From NCBI RefSeq assembly GCF_004187715.1, contig NZ_QZWF01000004.1, positions 496,001-560,000 on the forward strand: a DNA stretch of 64,000 bases, written 5' to 3'. Positions 8,476 through 15,593 of the stretch are shown in pieces. Within the stretch, counting starts at the first letter, position 1. Each line of letters starts with the position of its first letter. The translations under genes and the position numbers were made by a program. Below the pieces are notes generated by a model. It saw only the letters and a program-made list of their open reading frames with translations. It did no database searches and was not told the DNA's origin. The stretch is from Streptomyces sp. F001 (lineage in GTDB: Bacteria; Actinomycetota; Actinomycetes; Streptomycetales; Streptomycetaceae).

Positions 8476-8733
8476 TCAGGCCATATGGCCGTGCGGCCCA
8501 CGTGCTCGATGTTGGAGTGTGTGCGTGTCCGGATCGAGGCGGCACAGGACGCGCCAGGGGCCGTGATGCAGGCGGCGGTGCTGTGCACCCCAGGCCCGCG
8601 ACCCCTCCGGCCGCTCGTTCTCGGCGAGTTGGTCGGTGGCTTGCAGAAGTGCGTCGACGCTGAGCGGGTCATCCTTGAGGTGACCCGCGGCGGCGTCGAG
8701 GGCCGCGGGCTCACAGACGACCTGCCAGGTCAC
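8476..8733 (-). CDS. RelE/ParE-like toxin, C-terminus out of frame
   Basis: Small toxin-family protein of the RelE/ParE fold, likely an mRNA interferase or gyrase poison. Visible family features are the N-terminal strand TWQVVCEPAAL, a helical region, and the core WRVLCRLDPDTHTL. The expected last strand (a NIEHVGRTA-like sequence) is present, but in the +1 frame from about 8514. As read, the protein ends QHRARGPHGHMA after 85 residues. One surplus C in CTCC near 8514 would explain this; corrected, the frame would run to 8409. The GTG start at 8733 overlaps the antitoxin stop (GTGA) and GGAGGAG lies just upstream. Activity of the present allele is uncertain. Confidence 0.75.
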   Translation of the reverse strand: MTWQVVCEPAALDAAAGHLKDDPLSVDALLQATDQLAENERPEGSRAWGAQHRRLHHGPWRVLCRLDPDTHTLQHRARGPHGHMA

Positions 8734-8993
8734 CCACTCCTCCCCGCCGCTTCGAGCAGCGCGCGCCGCGCCTCATCATGCGGAATGGATGCCTCGGCGC
8801 GCCCCAGGGCCCTGTCCCGCTCCAGGCGAGCAAGCGCGAGGGCGCCCTCCAGATCTTCCAGCTCAGCGGGGGAGATCAGCACTGCGGCCGGGACACCTCG
8901 GTCAGTCAGGGTGATGTGCTCGTGCTGCGCGGCCCGGCGAGCCAGCTCGCCGAGTTTGCCCCGCGCCTCCGCAATGGGATACGTAGCAGACAT
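8730..8993 (-). CDS. Phd/YefM-type antitoxin
   Basis: Antitoxin for the overlapping RelE-like gene. The 87 residues start SATYPIAEARGKLGELARRA, the typical Phd/YefM DNA-binding N-terminus. Then come HEHITLTDRGVPAAVLISPAELEDLE and a charged helical C-terminus that would wrap around the toxin. The ATG at 8993 lies inside one arm of a 41-bp inverted repeat, so the antitoxin or the complex probably autoregulates there. There is no clear ribosome binding site in front of this ATG. The two genes overlap by 4 bases. Confidence 0.88.
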   Translation of the reverse strand: MSATYPIAEARGKLGELARRAAQHEHITLTDRGVPAAVLISPAELEDLEGALALARLERDRALGRAEASIPHDEARRALLEAAGRSG

Positions 8994-9025
8994 GCATCTA
9001 CTGTGCACCTGGATGTATGTCTGCT
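8985..9025 (-). promoter_or_regulatory. Inverted-repeat operator of the toxin-antitoxin operon
   Basis: Two 13-bp arms (8985-8997 and 9013-9025; AGCAGACATGCAT against ATGTATGTCTGCT) match at 12 of 13 positions around a 15-bp spacer. The antitoxin start codon lies in the left arm. The site ends 18 bases from the aldehyde dehydrogenase stop. Confidence 0.65.
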
Positions 9026-9043
9026 GTACCCGGGACCGCCTCC

Positions 9044-10504
9044 CTAGAACGGAAACCCGCTCCGCCCCCGCTGCACCGAGATCCACTTCAGCGTCGTGAA
9101 CGCATCCAGCGTCGTCTCACCGTTCAGGCGGCCCACGCCGGAGTTCTTCTCGCCGCCGAAGGGGACGAGCGGCTCGTCGTGGACGGTGCCGTCGTTGACG
9201 TGAAACATGCCGGTGTCGATGCGCTGGGCGAAGCGGATGCCGCGTTCGACGTCACCGGTGTGGACGGCGCCGCTGAGACCGTACGGCGTGTCGTTGACGA
9301 GGCGTACGGCCTCCTCCTCGCCGTCGAAGGGGATGAGGAAGGCGACCGGGCCGAAGACCTCCTGGCGCAGCAGGCCGGAGTCGGCGGGTATGTCCGTCAG
9401 GACCGACGGCTCGACCAGGTTGCCGGTCGTCGTGCCGCGCACCAGGGCCGTGGCGCCCTCGGCGAGCGCCTGCTCGACCGTGCCCGAGATCGACTCCGCC
9501 TGGGAGGCGTTGATGACCGGGCCGATGACCGTCTGCGGGTCGCGCGGGTCGCCCGCCTTGAGGGACTTCACCTTGGCGACGAACTTCGCCGTGAACGTGT
9601 CGGCGATCGAGCGGTCCACCAGCACGCGGTTGGCGGCCATGCAGACCTGCCCCTGATGGACGTACCGGCTGAAGACGGCGGCGTCGACCGCGTAGTCGAT
9701 GTCGGCGTCGTCGAGGACCACCAGCGCGCTGTTGCCGCCCAGTTCGAGGACCGACCGCTTGAAGTGCTGCGCGCAGACGGTGGCGACGTGGCGGCCGATC
9801 TTGTCGGAGCCGGTGAAGGAGATGACCTTGGGAACCGGGTGCGCGAGGAAGGCGTCGCCGATCTCCGCGATGTCCGTGATGACGACGTTGAGCAGACCGG
9901 CCGGGAGTCCCGCGTCCTCGAAGAGCTTCGCGATGGCGGAGCCGCCGGCGACGGGTGTGTCCTGGTGGGGCTTGAGGACGACGGCGTTGCCCAGGGCGAG
10001 GGCCGGGGCGACCGACTTCAGCGACAGCAGGAACGGGAAGTTGAACGGGCTGATGACGCCGACGACGCCGACCGGGAGGCGGTAGAGGCGGTTCTCCTTG
10101 CCGGGGTCCGGGGAGGGGATGAGACGGTCCTCGGGGCGCATCGTGAGGCTCGCTGCCTCGCGCAGGAACTCCTTGGCGAGGTGGAGTTCGAAGCCCGCCT
10201 TCACATGAGTACCGCCCAGCTCGGCGATGATCACCTCGGTGAGCTCCTGCTCACGCTCCTCGAGCAGGAGCAGCGCCTTCTCCAGGACCGCACGGCGGGC
10301 GAACGGGCCGGCCTCGGCCCACTCCTTCTGGGCCCGGGCGGCCGCACGGTAGGCCTGATCTATCTCGTCGACCGTGGCTATGGTGATCGACGCGAGCTTC
10401 TCACCGTCGTACGGGTTGAAGTCGATGATCTCCCAGGAGCCGGTGCCCGGACGCCATTCGCCGTCGATGTACTGCTGAGCCAGGTCGGTGAAGTAGGACG
10501 ACAT
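9044..10504 (-). CDS. NAD(P)-dependent aldehyde dehydrogenase (benzaldehyde/vanillin dehydrogenase-like)
   Basis: Oxidises an aldehyde to the acid in the cytoplasm. The 486 residues hold the family motifs: the cofactor loop around SFTGSDKIGRHVA, LELGGNSALVV with the general-base glutamate (about residue 254), the catalytic cysteine in HQGQVCMAANR (about 286), and EVFGPVAFLIPF plus PFGGEKNSGVGR near the end. The overall wording (YIDGEWRPGTGSWEIIDFNPYDGE, PSPDPGKENRLYRLPVGVVGVISPFNFPF) is closest to aromatic aldehyde dehydrogenases. ATG 10504 has GAGGGA upstream. It stands alone between the TA module and the XRE regulator. Substrate choice is an inference. Confidence 0.92.
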   Translation of the reverse strand: MSSYFTDLAQQYIDGEWRPGTGSWEIIDFNPYDGEKLASITIATVDEIDQAYRAAARAQKEWAEAGPFARRAVLEKALLLLEEREQELTEVIIAELGGTHVKAGFELHLAKEFLREAASLTMRPEDRLIPSPDPGKENRLYRLPVGVVGVISPFNFPFLLSLKSVAPALALGNAVVLKPHQDTPVAGGSAIAKLFEDAGLPAGLLNVVITDIAEIGDAFLAHPVPKVISFTGSDKIGRHVATVCAQHFKRSVLELGGNSALVVLDDADIDYAVDAAVFSRYVHQGQVCMAANRVLVDRSIADTFTAKFVAKVKSLKAGDPRDPQTVIGPVINASQAESISGTVEQALAEGATALVRGTTTGNLVEPSVLTDIPADSGLLRQEVFGPVAFLIPFDGEEEAVRLVNDTPYGLSGAVHTGDVERGIRFAQRIDTGMFHVNDGTVHDEPLVPFGGEKNSGVGRLNGETTLDAFTTLKWISVQRGRSGFPF

Positions 10505-10615
10505 GTGATCCCTCAATCCCCTGCCGCAGGACCAGTCGGAGGCGGCCCGGACGGCACGGCCGTCACGGACACCCGATCGACTTGTGATCTGATCTCACGT
10601 CATCGTACTGATGTC

Positions 10616-11476
10616 TTACGACAGTTGGAGCAGACCTCGGAGAAGATCCCGGCTCTCGGCCGGACCCGGACTGTCCCGCTGCAGCTCCTTGAGAGCCTTC
10701 TCGTACTGGGCGACGTCCTCGGCCTTGTCGAGGTACAGCGCGCTGGTGAGCTGCTCCAGATACACGACGTCCGACAGGTCGGACTCCGGGAAACCGAGGA
10801 TGGTGAAGGCGCCGGACTCGCCGGAGTGGCCGCCGAAGCTGAACGGCATGATCTGCAGCCGTACGTTGGGCCGCTCGGAGAACTCGATGAGGTGCTGGAG
10901 CTGCCCGCGCATCACCTCGCGGTCGCCGTAGGGGCGGCGCAGGGCGGCCTCGTCCAGGACGATGTGGAAGTCGGGGGCGTTCTCGGAGACGAGGTGTTTC
11001 TGCCGCTCCAGGCGCAGCGCCACCCGCTTCTCGACGTCGGACTCGCTCGCACCCTTCATGCCGCGCCGGACGACCGCGCGCGCGTACGCCTCGGTCTGCA
11101 GCAGTCCGTGCACGAACTGCACCTCGTAGGCGCGGATCAGCGAGGCCGCGCCCTCCAGGCCGACGTACGTCGGGAACCAGCTCGGCAGGACGTCCGAGTA
11201 ACTGTGCCACCAGCCTGCGACATTGGCCTCCCGGGCGAGCGAGACCAGCGAGGTGCGCTCCGTCTCGTCACTGATCCCGTACAGCGTCAGCAGGTCCTCG
11301 ACGTCCCTCGTCTTGAAGCTCACCCGGCCCAACTCCATCCGGCTGATCTTCGACTCGGAGGCGCGGATGTGGTACCCCGCCGCCTCGCGCGTGATGCCGC
11401 GCGCCTCACGCAGTCGCCTGAGTTGCGAGCCGAGCAGCATCCGCCGCACCACCGATCCGGGCTCTCCCGCGCTCAC
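10616..11476 (-). CDS. XRE family regulator with DUF5753 (WhiJ/AbaA-type)
   Basis: Helix-turn-helix regulator of the large Streptomyces family linked to differentiation and antibiotic control. The HTH lies at about residues 15-70 (LRRLREARGITREAAGYHIRASESKISRMELGR). The remainder is the DUF5753 ligand domain, with YLEQLTSALYLDKAEDVAQY near the end. GTG 11476 is chosen because GGGGAGG lies 9 bases upstream. The family is habitually encoded beside a DUF397 protein and an anti-sigma-like ATPase, and both lie across the divergent gap here. The 29-bp element at 11683-11711 is a candidate binding site. Confidence 0.92.
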   Translation of the reverse strand: MSAGEPGSVVRRMLLGSQLRRLREARGITREAAGYHIRASESKISRMELGRVSFKTRDVEDLLTLYGISDETERTSLVSLAREANVAGWWHSYSDVLPSWFPTYVGLEGAASLIRAYEVQFVHGLLQTEAYARAVVRRGMKGASESDVEKRVALRLERQKHLVSENAPDFHIVLDEAALRRPYGDREVMRGQLQHLIEFSERPNVRLQIMPFSFGGHSGESGAFTILGFPESDLSDVVYLEQLTSALYLDKAEDVAQYEKALKELQRDSPGPAESRDLLRGLLQLS

Positions 11477-11682
11477 GTTCGCCAGCCTCCCCAACCGTCT
11501 TCAGGGCCCGCAGTCTGCCACTAAAACACTCCGAGCAGTACTCGTCCGATTACACAGACGGAAAGAAGCCGAAGATTCCGCGACTGTTGGGGGAAGGAGA
11601 GGGCAAGCAGAGGACAAGCGGACGGCCCGAAGTTGGCGGAAAAAATGACCAACAAGCGGTACGGGAGGGGCCAATTCGGTCG

Positions 11683-11711
11683 CGTGCACGTGCATCTGCC
11701 CTTGCATCTGC
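11683..11711 (+). promoter_or_regulatory. Shared 29-bp element, copy 1 (HATPase promoter side)
   Basis: The element begins CGTGCACGTGCATCTGCC and contains two direct copies of TGCATCTGC 12 bp apart (11691, 11703), plus the palindrome CACGTG. The same 29 positions recur, with one mismatch, in the same orientation upstream of the DUF397 gene (12752-12780, minus strand). It ends 72 bases before the HATPase start. Confidence 0.75.
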
Positions 11712-11782
11712 TGTAAGCATCCGAAACCATGGTCCCGCGCCACCGCCGCATCGCTGACCGCGAATTCCCGGGAGTGCCTCGC

Positions 11783-12277
11783 ATGGGGACGAATGGATCG
11801 ACCATGCTCGAGCCGTTACGGCAGGGCCTTCCGCCGCTGGATCCCGCGGCCGTGTCCAACGCCGCCTCCTGTGCCCTGCCCGGCCGCTACGAAGCGGTCC
11901 GCGAGGCACGGCGGTTCACGCGCAGAACACTCGACCAGTGGGACATCGGGGACCGTTTCGACGATGTCTGCCTGGTGGTTTCCGAACTCGTCACCAACGC
12001 CCTCCGGCACGCGCTGCCGGCAGCGGGCCCGCAGGCAGCGGAGGAACCGGCCGTACGGCTGCACCTGATGCGGTGGACCGAGCGGCTGGTGTGCGCGGTG
12101 CGCGACCCCAGCAACGACAGTCCGGTCCCGCGCGAGGCCGACGACTTCTCGGCGGAGTCGGGGCGCGGACTGTTCCTCGTCGACTCCTTCTGCGACGGCT
12201 GGGGCTGGCATCCGCTCGCGGGCACGCTCAGCGGCAAGGTCGTCTGGGCGCTGTTCCGGCTTCAGCCCGACGGGTGA
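11783..12277 (+). CDS. Anti-sigma-like ATP-binding protein (HATPase_c, SpoIIAB/RsbW-like)
   Basis: Predicted serine-kinase-type regulator of the GHKL superfamily. Of its 164 residues, the N-box is DVCLVVSELVTNALRHA (about residues 69-85) and the G1/G2 region is SAESGRGLFLVDSFCDGWGW. The N-terminal CALPGRYEAVREARRFTRRTL is typical of the Streptomyces group. ATG 11783 follows GGGAGTG; an in-frame ATG at 11804 is possible. It is divergent from the XRE regulator and followed by a hairpin. In Streptomyces such proteins occur in conserved trios with XRE/DUF5753 and DUF397 proteins. The partner is unknown. Confidence 0.9.
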   Translation: MGTNGSTMLEPLRQGLPPLDPAAVSNAASCALPGRYEAVREARRFTRRTLDQWDIGDRFDDVCLVVSELVTNALRHALPAAGPQAAEEPAVRLHLMRWTERLVCAVRDPSNDSPVPREADDFSAESGRGLFLVDSFCDGWGWHPLAGTLSGKVVWALFRLQPDG

Positions 12278-12279
12278 CG

Positions 12280-12307
12280 AACCGCGGCACTTCTTCGTGC
12301 CGCGGTT
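12280..12307 (+). terminator. Hairpin after the HATPase gene
   Basis: An 11-bp perfect inverted repeat (AACCGCGGCAC / GTGCCGCGGTT) with a TTCTTC loop begins two bases after the stop codon. Confidence 0.8.
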
Positions 12308-12369
12308 CTACGCGCGTTACGGAGCGTCTGCGCACCGATACGCGGGAGTTGTCCCGGTGGCGGAGCGGG

Positions 12370-12669
12370 TCAGCCCGCTATCAGGTGGTCGAACTCGCCG
12401 TCCTTGATGCCGAGGAGCATCGCCTCGATCTCCGCGCGCGTGTAGACGAGGGCAGGGCCGTCCGGGAAGTTCGAGTTGCGCACGGCCACCCGTCCCCCTG
12501 GCAGCCGCGCGAACTCCACGCAGGAACCCTGCGAATTGCTGTGCCGGCTCTTCTGCCAGGCCACATCGTGCAGTTTCGTGGCGGCCATGCCGTTGTACAC
12601 GCCGGACGCCGCGGCGCCGTGGTGCACGTCAGCGTCGTACACGTCACCGTCGTACACGTCGTGATCCAC
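12370..12669 (-). CDS. DUF397 domain protein
   Basis: Small protein of the DUF397 family, partner of XRE/DUF5753 regulators. The family core is plain: VAWQKSRHSNSQGSCVEFARL, then GRVAVRNSNFPDGPALVYTRAEIEAMLLGIKDGEFDHL. An N-terminal extension reads as a short repeat (DHDVYDGDVYDADVHHG) encoded by GTCGTACACGTC-like DNA repeats, so the true start could be further in. GTG 12669 is chosen with GGGGAG upstream. It carries the same 29-bp upstream element as the HATPase, which ties the three genes into one regulatory unit although they are not one operon. Confidence 0.88.
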   Translation of the reverse strand: MDHDVYDGDVYDADVHHGAAASGVYNGMAATKLHDVAWQKSRHSNSQGSCVEFARLPGGRVAVRNSNFPDGPALVYTRAEIEAMLLGIKDGEFDHLIAG

Positions 12670-12751
12670 AGGTCGCTCCCCGGTGGTGCACTGGCTGGTG
12701 TGGCCATGGATGCAGTGGTCAACTGTGCCGGATCATAACCCTGTTCACGTG

Positions 12752-12780
12752 CAGATGCATGGGCAGATGCACGTGCACGG
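12752..12780 (-). promoter_or_regulatory. Shared 29-bp element, copy 2 (DUF397 promoter side)
   Basis: The reverse complement of this segment equals 11683-11711 at 28 of 29 positions, and identity stops sharply at both ends. A TATGAT hexamer (12733-12738, minus strand) lies 13 bases downstream of it and may be the -10 box, which would put the element over the -35 region. It ends 83 bases before the DUF397 start. Confidence 0.75.
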
Positions 12781-13001
12781 GGGGTGTTCCTGCGGTTACA
12801 GCTTTGACGACCGCTTTACCGAAGTCGTTCCAGCGTCTGCCCCAGGGATCGCAGGACATGCGACCGTCTCCCCCGTCCATGGCCCTTCCGCGCCATCAAC
12901 CGCACCAGATCGTCCGGATCGAATCCTTCGTGCACCGGAAGAGACGCGTTCCGCGGCCTTTGTGTTCCCACCTTCCTGTTCCAAGACGGCCGACAGAAGA
13001 G

Positions 13002-13046
13002 AGGTAGGCGATTCCCTGCGCGTCGAACGCAGGGAATCGCCTACCT
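13002..13046 (-). terminator. Long hairpin after rpsR
   Basis: A 19-bp perfect inverted repeat (13002-13020 with 13028-13046) with a 7-base loop lies directly after the rpsR stop. It ends the minus-strand ribosomal operon. Between it and the shared element (about 12781-13001) I see no gene. Confidence 0.85.
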
Positions 13047-13058
13047 GTACGGGTGTGC

Positions 13059-13292
13059 TCAGCGGCTGGAGTACGGCAGCAGCGCCATCTCCCGTGCGTT
13101 CTTGATCGCACGGGCCAGCAGCCGCTGCTGCTGGGCGGTAACGCGCGTGACGCGGCGGCTGCGGATCTTGCCGCGGTCGGAGATGAACTTCCGCAGCAGG
13201 TCGGTGTCCTTGTAGTCGATGTACGTGATCTCGGCCTGGTCCAGCGGGTTGGGACGGTTCTTGGCCGGCTTGCGCTCGGGCTTGCGGGGCAT
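13059..13292 (-). CDS. rpsR: Ribosomal protein bS18 (paralogue of the zinc-starvation set)
   Basis: Small-subunit protein S18. The 77 residues include the conserved NPLDQAEITYIDYKDTDLLRKFISDRGKI and SRRVTRVTAQQQRLLARAIKNAREMALLPYS. There are no cysteines, consistent with the zinc-independent paralogue that Streptomyces express under zinc limitation beside a second housekeeping copy elsewhere. It starts 5 bases after the stop of the COG0523 gene and is the last gene of the minus-strand operon rpmG-rpmE2-cobW-like-rpsR. Expression is presumably set by the Zur-type site at 14889-14909. Confidence 0.95.
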   Translation of the reverse strand: MPRKPERKPAKNRPNPLDQAEITYIDYKDTDLLRKFISDRGKIRSRRVTRVTAQQQRLLARAIKNAREMALLPYSSR

Positions 13293-13297
13293 CGGAG

Positions 13298-14449
13298 TCA
13301 GACCTCCAGGAGGGTGTCGAAGGCGGGTGGCAGCCGCTTCCAGGCGTTGCGCCCGGCGGCGTACTCGGCGTCGGTCAGCAGGCAGGACTCCAGCAACTGC
13401 TCAAGTCCCTCGCGGTCGAGGCCGGGGGACGTGAAGACCAGGTGCTGGCAGCAGTCGCCGTGCTCGGGGTGCCAGTCCAGCGCCGCGGCGGCACGGCGCA
13501 CCGGCGGCACCATCTCCCAGGCCGCGTCGGGCAGGGAGGCCAGCCACGGACCCGCGCTCTCCACGCACAGGGCACCGCCGGCCGCGTCCCAGTGCAGCAG
13601 CGTGTCCGGCCTGTCGGCGAGCCAGAACCGGCCCCGGCTGCGGGCAGCGGCGCAGGTCAGGTCCTCCAGCGCCTGGTAGAGCCGCTCCGGGTGGAAGGGG
13701 CGGCGGCGGTGCCAGACAAGCGTGGAGACGCCGTGCGCGTCGGCCTCGGCGGGCAGCAGGGCGCACGCCGGGTGCTGGGCCGCGGCGGCCGCCTCTACGT
13801 CGAACCCGGCGAGGGCAGCGTGCGCCAGCGGGGAGTGCGCGCCCGTCAGGTCGCCGTGGCCGATCGGGACCTGACGGGCCGTCGGGTGGAGTTGGGCGAG
13901 CAGCTCGCGGTCCTCGTCGTCGGCCTCCGGGGAGTCCAGGACGGCGAGGGCGGGGGCGTACTCCAGCTGCCGGGCGAAGGTGTCGGCGACGGTGCGCTGG
14001 TCGGTGGCCGCGGCGGCGAGGCCGCGCTCGGCGAGGTCGTCGCCGTTGCCGAGGTACGGCAGCAGCAGCGCCGGGTCGACGGCGGTGATCACGCCGGTGA
14101 CCGTGAGCCCGCCGGAGGTGACCACCTCGGCCATGGCCTTCGGCTCGACGGAGTCCCACAGCTCGACGACCGCGAGCGGGGTGCCGCCGGCGTCCGCGAG
14201 CCGCCGCAGCTCGGGCACCAGGTCCTCGCGCAGCGCGCAGCACGCGCAGTCGTTGACGAGCGGTGCCTCGCCGGCGTCCCGGACACCGGTGGCGTCGCGG
14301 ACGGTCCGTACGACCGTGCCGGCCGCGGCCGTCGCCAGGTCGTGGTGGAGTACGACGCTGCCGGGCACGTCGGCGAGCAGCTGCTCGACGGCCGCCTTGC
14401 GGGCGTCGGCGTGCAGCCCGCCGACGATCACGACGGAGAGCTCGGGCAT
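13298..14449 (-). CDS. COG0523 (CobW-like) metallochaperone-type protein with degenerate P-loop
   Basis: Member of the COG0523/CobW family, likely a zinc-allocation factor. The family's metal motif is present as NDCACCALREDLVPEL (C-x-C-C, about residues 66-70), and the CobW C-terminal domain is clear (WHRRRPFHPERLYQAL, then CCQHLVFTSPGLD). Oddly, the N-terminal strand VVIVGGLHADARKAAVEQLL aligns where GFLGAGKTT is expected but lacks the GKS/T, so GTP binding by a classical Walker A is doubtful. The 383-residue length is normal. It sits between rpmE2 (3 bases away) and rpsR, so it is co-expressed with the zinc-free ribosomal proteins. Confidence 0.9.
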   Translation of the reverse strand: MPELSVVIVGGLHADARKAAVEQLLADVPGSVVLHHDLATAAAGTVVRTVRDATGVRDAGEAPLVNDCACCALREDLVPELRRLADAGGTPLAVVELWDSVEPKAMAEVVTSGGLTVTGVITAVDPALLLPYLGNGDDLAERGLAAAATDQRTVADTFARQLEYAPALAVLDSPEADDEDRELLAQLHPTARQVPIGHGDLTGAHSPLAHAALAGFDVEAAAAAQHPACALLPAEADAHGVSTLVWHRRRPFHPERLYQALEDLTCAAARSRGRFWLADRPDTLLHWDAAGGALCVESAGPWLASLPDAAWEMVPPVRRAAAALDWHPEHGDCCQHLVFTSPGLDREGLEQLLESCLLTDAEYAAGRNAWKRLPPAFDTLLEV

Positions 14450-14452
14450 GGG

Positions 14453-14701
14453 CTAGCCCTGCTTCCCGTACCGGCGTTCGAAGCGCTCGACGCGTCCGGC
14501 GGTGTCCAGGACTCGGGCGGTGCCGGTGTAGAAGGGGTGGCTGACGTTCGAGATCTCGACGTCGACGACCGGGTAGGTGTTGCCGTCCTCCCACTCGATC
14601 GTCCTGTCGCTCGTCATCGTCGAGCGGGTCAGGAAGGCGTAATTCGCGGCACGGTCACGGAAGACGACGGGACCGTAGTCCGGATGGATTCCCTTGCGCA
14701 T
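14453..14701 (-). CDS. rpmE2: Ribosomal protein bL31 type B (zinc-independent)
   Basis: Large-subunit protein L31, type B. The 82 residues begin MRKGIHPDYGPVVFRDRAANYAFLTRST and contain DVEISNVSHPFYTG and RVERFERRYGK. It has no CxxC pairs, unlike zinc-binding type A. It starts 9 bases after the rpmG stop and ends 3 bases before the COG0523 start, so the operon is tight. Replacement of zinc-binding L31 by this form is the classic response to zinc starvation in Streptomyces and Bacillus. Confidence 0.96.
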   Translation of the reverse strand: MRKGIHPDYGPVVFRDRAANYAFLTRSTMTSDRTIEWEDGNTYPVVDVEISNVSHPFYTGTARVLDTAGRVERFERRYGKQG

Positions 14702-14710
14702 GGCGACTGA

Positions 14711-14875
14711 TCAGCGCTCCTCTCGGAAGTCGACGTGGCGGCCGACGACCGGGTCGTACTTGCGCAGGGTCAGGCGGTCCGGGTCGTTGCGGCGGTTCTT
14801 GCGGGTGACGTACGTGTAGCCCGTGCCGGCTGTGGACCGGAGCTTGATGACCGGGCGGAGTTCGTTGCGTGCCAT
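14711..14875 (-). CDS. rpmG: Ribosomal protein bL33 (zinc-independent)
   Basis: A 54-residue L33: MARNELRPVIKLRSTAGTGY, then TYVTRKNRRNDPDRLTLRKYDP and VGRHVDFREER. No cysteines are present, so this is the C-minus form. It is the first gene of the minus-strand operon. Its ATG at 14875 is 14 bases from the Zur-type palindrome and 66 bases from the divergent rpmB. The short ORF is unmistakable by family sequence although it is hidden among longer open frames. Confidence 0.95.
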   Translation of the reverse strand: MARNELRPVIKLRSTAGTGYTYVTRKNRRNDPDRLTLRKYDPVVGRHVDFREER

Positions 14876-14888
14876 GCTGGTATCTTAC

Positions 14889-14909
14889 TGAAAATGAATT
14901 CCATTTACA
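14889..14909. promoter_or_regulatory. Zur-type palindrome between divergent ribosomal operons
   Basis: A 21-bp AT-rich palindrome reading TG-x-AAATG, then GAATTC-like centre, then CATTT-x-CA. This matches the shape of actinobacterial Zur boxes (TGAAAATGATTTTCA type). It lies in the only AT-rich stretch of the 66-bp gap and overlaps both promoters, so one repressor dimer could control both operons. Confidence 0.85.
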
Positions 14910-14941
14910 CAGCCTGAGAGCAGAGAGGTACGTCACCACCG

Positions 14942-15178
14942 ATGTCCGCCCACTGCATGCTGACCGGCGCACAGCCCGGCTTCGGCAACCGCATCTCCCA
15001 CTCGCACCGGCGCACTTCGCGCCGCTTCGACCCCAACATCCAGACCAAGCGCTACTGGCTGCCCACCGAGGGCCGGTACGTGCGCCTGCGGCTGAGCGCC
15101 AGGGCGATCAAGACGGTCGACACGATCGGCGTCGAGGCGGCGGTGGCCCGCATCCGCGCGCGCGGAGTGAAGGTCTGA
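14942..15178 (+). CDS. rpmB: Ribosomal protein bL28 (zinc-starvation paralogue)
   Basis: A 78-residue L28: MSAHCMLTGAQPGFGNRISHSHRRTSRRF, then DPNIQTKRYWLPTEGRYVRLRLSARAIKTVDTIG. Only one cysteine (C5) remains where zinc-binding L28 has two CxxC pairs, so zinc binding is unlikely. The ATG at 14942 follows GAGAGG. It is first in a plus-strand pair with rpsN and divergent from rpmG across the Zur-type site. Confidence 0.95.
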   Translation: MSAHCMLTGAQPGFGNRISHSHRRTSRRFDPNIQTKRYWLPTEGRYVRLRLSARAIKTVDTIGVEAAVARIRARGVKV

Positions 15179-15209
15179 GAAGGGCTTCTGAGAGGGAGAG
15201 GGAACCGAG

Positions 15210-15515
15210 ATGGCGAAGAAGAGCAAGATCGCGAAGAACGAGCAGCGGCAGGAGATCGTCGCGCGGTACGCCGCACGACGGGCCGAGCTGAAGGAGATCA
15301 TCCGGCGGCCGTCCTCCACGGAGGCCGAACGGCTCGCCGCGCAGCGCGAGTTGCGCAGGCAGCCGCGGGACGCCAGCGCCACGCGCGTACGCAACCGGGA
15401 CCAGGTGGACGGCCGTCCGCGCGGCTACTTCCGGGCGTTCGGGCTGTCCCGGGTGAGTCTGCGGGAGCAGGCGCACGCGGGGTATCTGCCGGGGGTGCGG
15501 AAGTCGTCCTGGTAG
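15210..15515 (+). CDS. rpsN: Ribosomal protein uS14 (zinc-independent, long form)
   Basis: A 101-residue S14: MAKKSKIAKNEQRQEIVARYAARRAELKEI, then RDASATRVRNRDQVDGRPRGYFRAFGLSRVSLREQAHAGYLPGVRKSSW. It lacks the CxxC...CxxC zinc site of the short S14 form. It follows rpmB by 31 bases with GAGAGGGAG as ribosome binding site and completes the zinc-free ribosomal protein set in this locus. Confidence 0.96.
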   Translation: MAKKSKIAKNEQRQEIVARYAARRAELKEIIRRPSSTEAERLAAQRELRRQPRDASATRVRNRDQVDGRPRGYFRAFGLSRVSLREQAHAGYLPGVRKSSW

Positions 15516-15593
15516 GACCTGGGGCCGATCCTGTTACGGGCTGGTAGCTTGCTGCGGTCGTACGGCTGGCCGGCTCACCCCTGGGGGCATGCA

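Noticed and set aside
9017..11524. 835-residue plus-strand open frame
   Set aside because: Antisense to the aldehyde dehydrogenase and XRE regulator, both of which have full family motifs.
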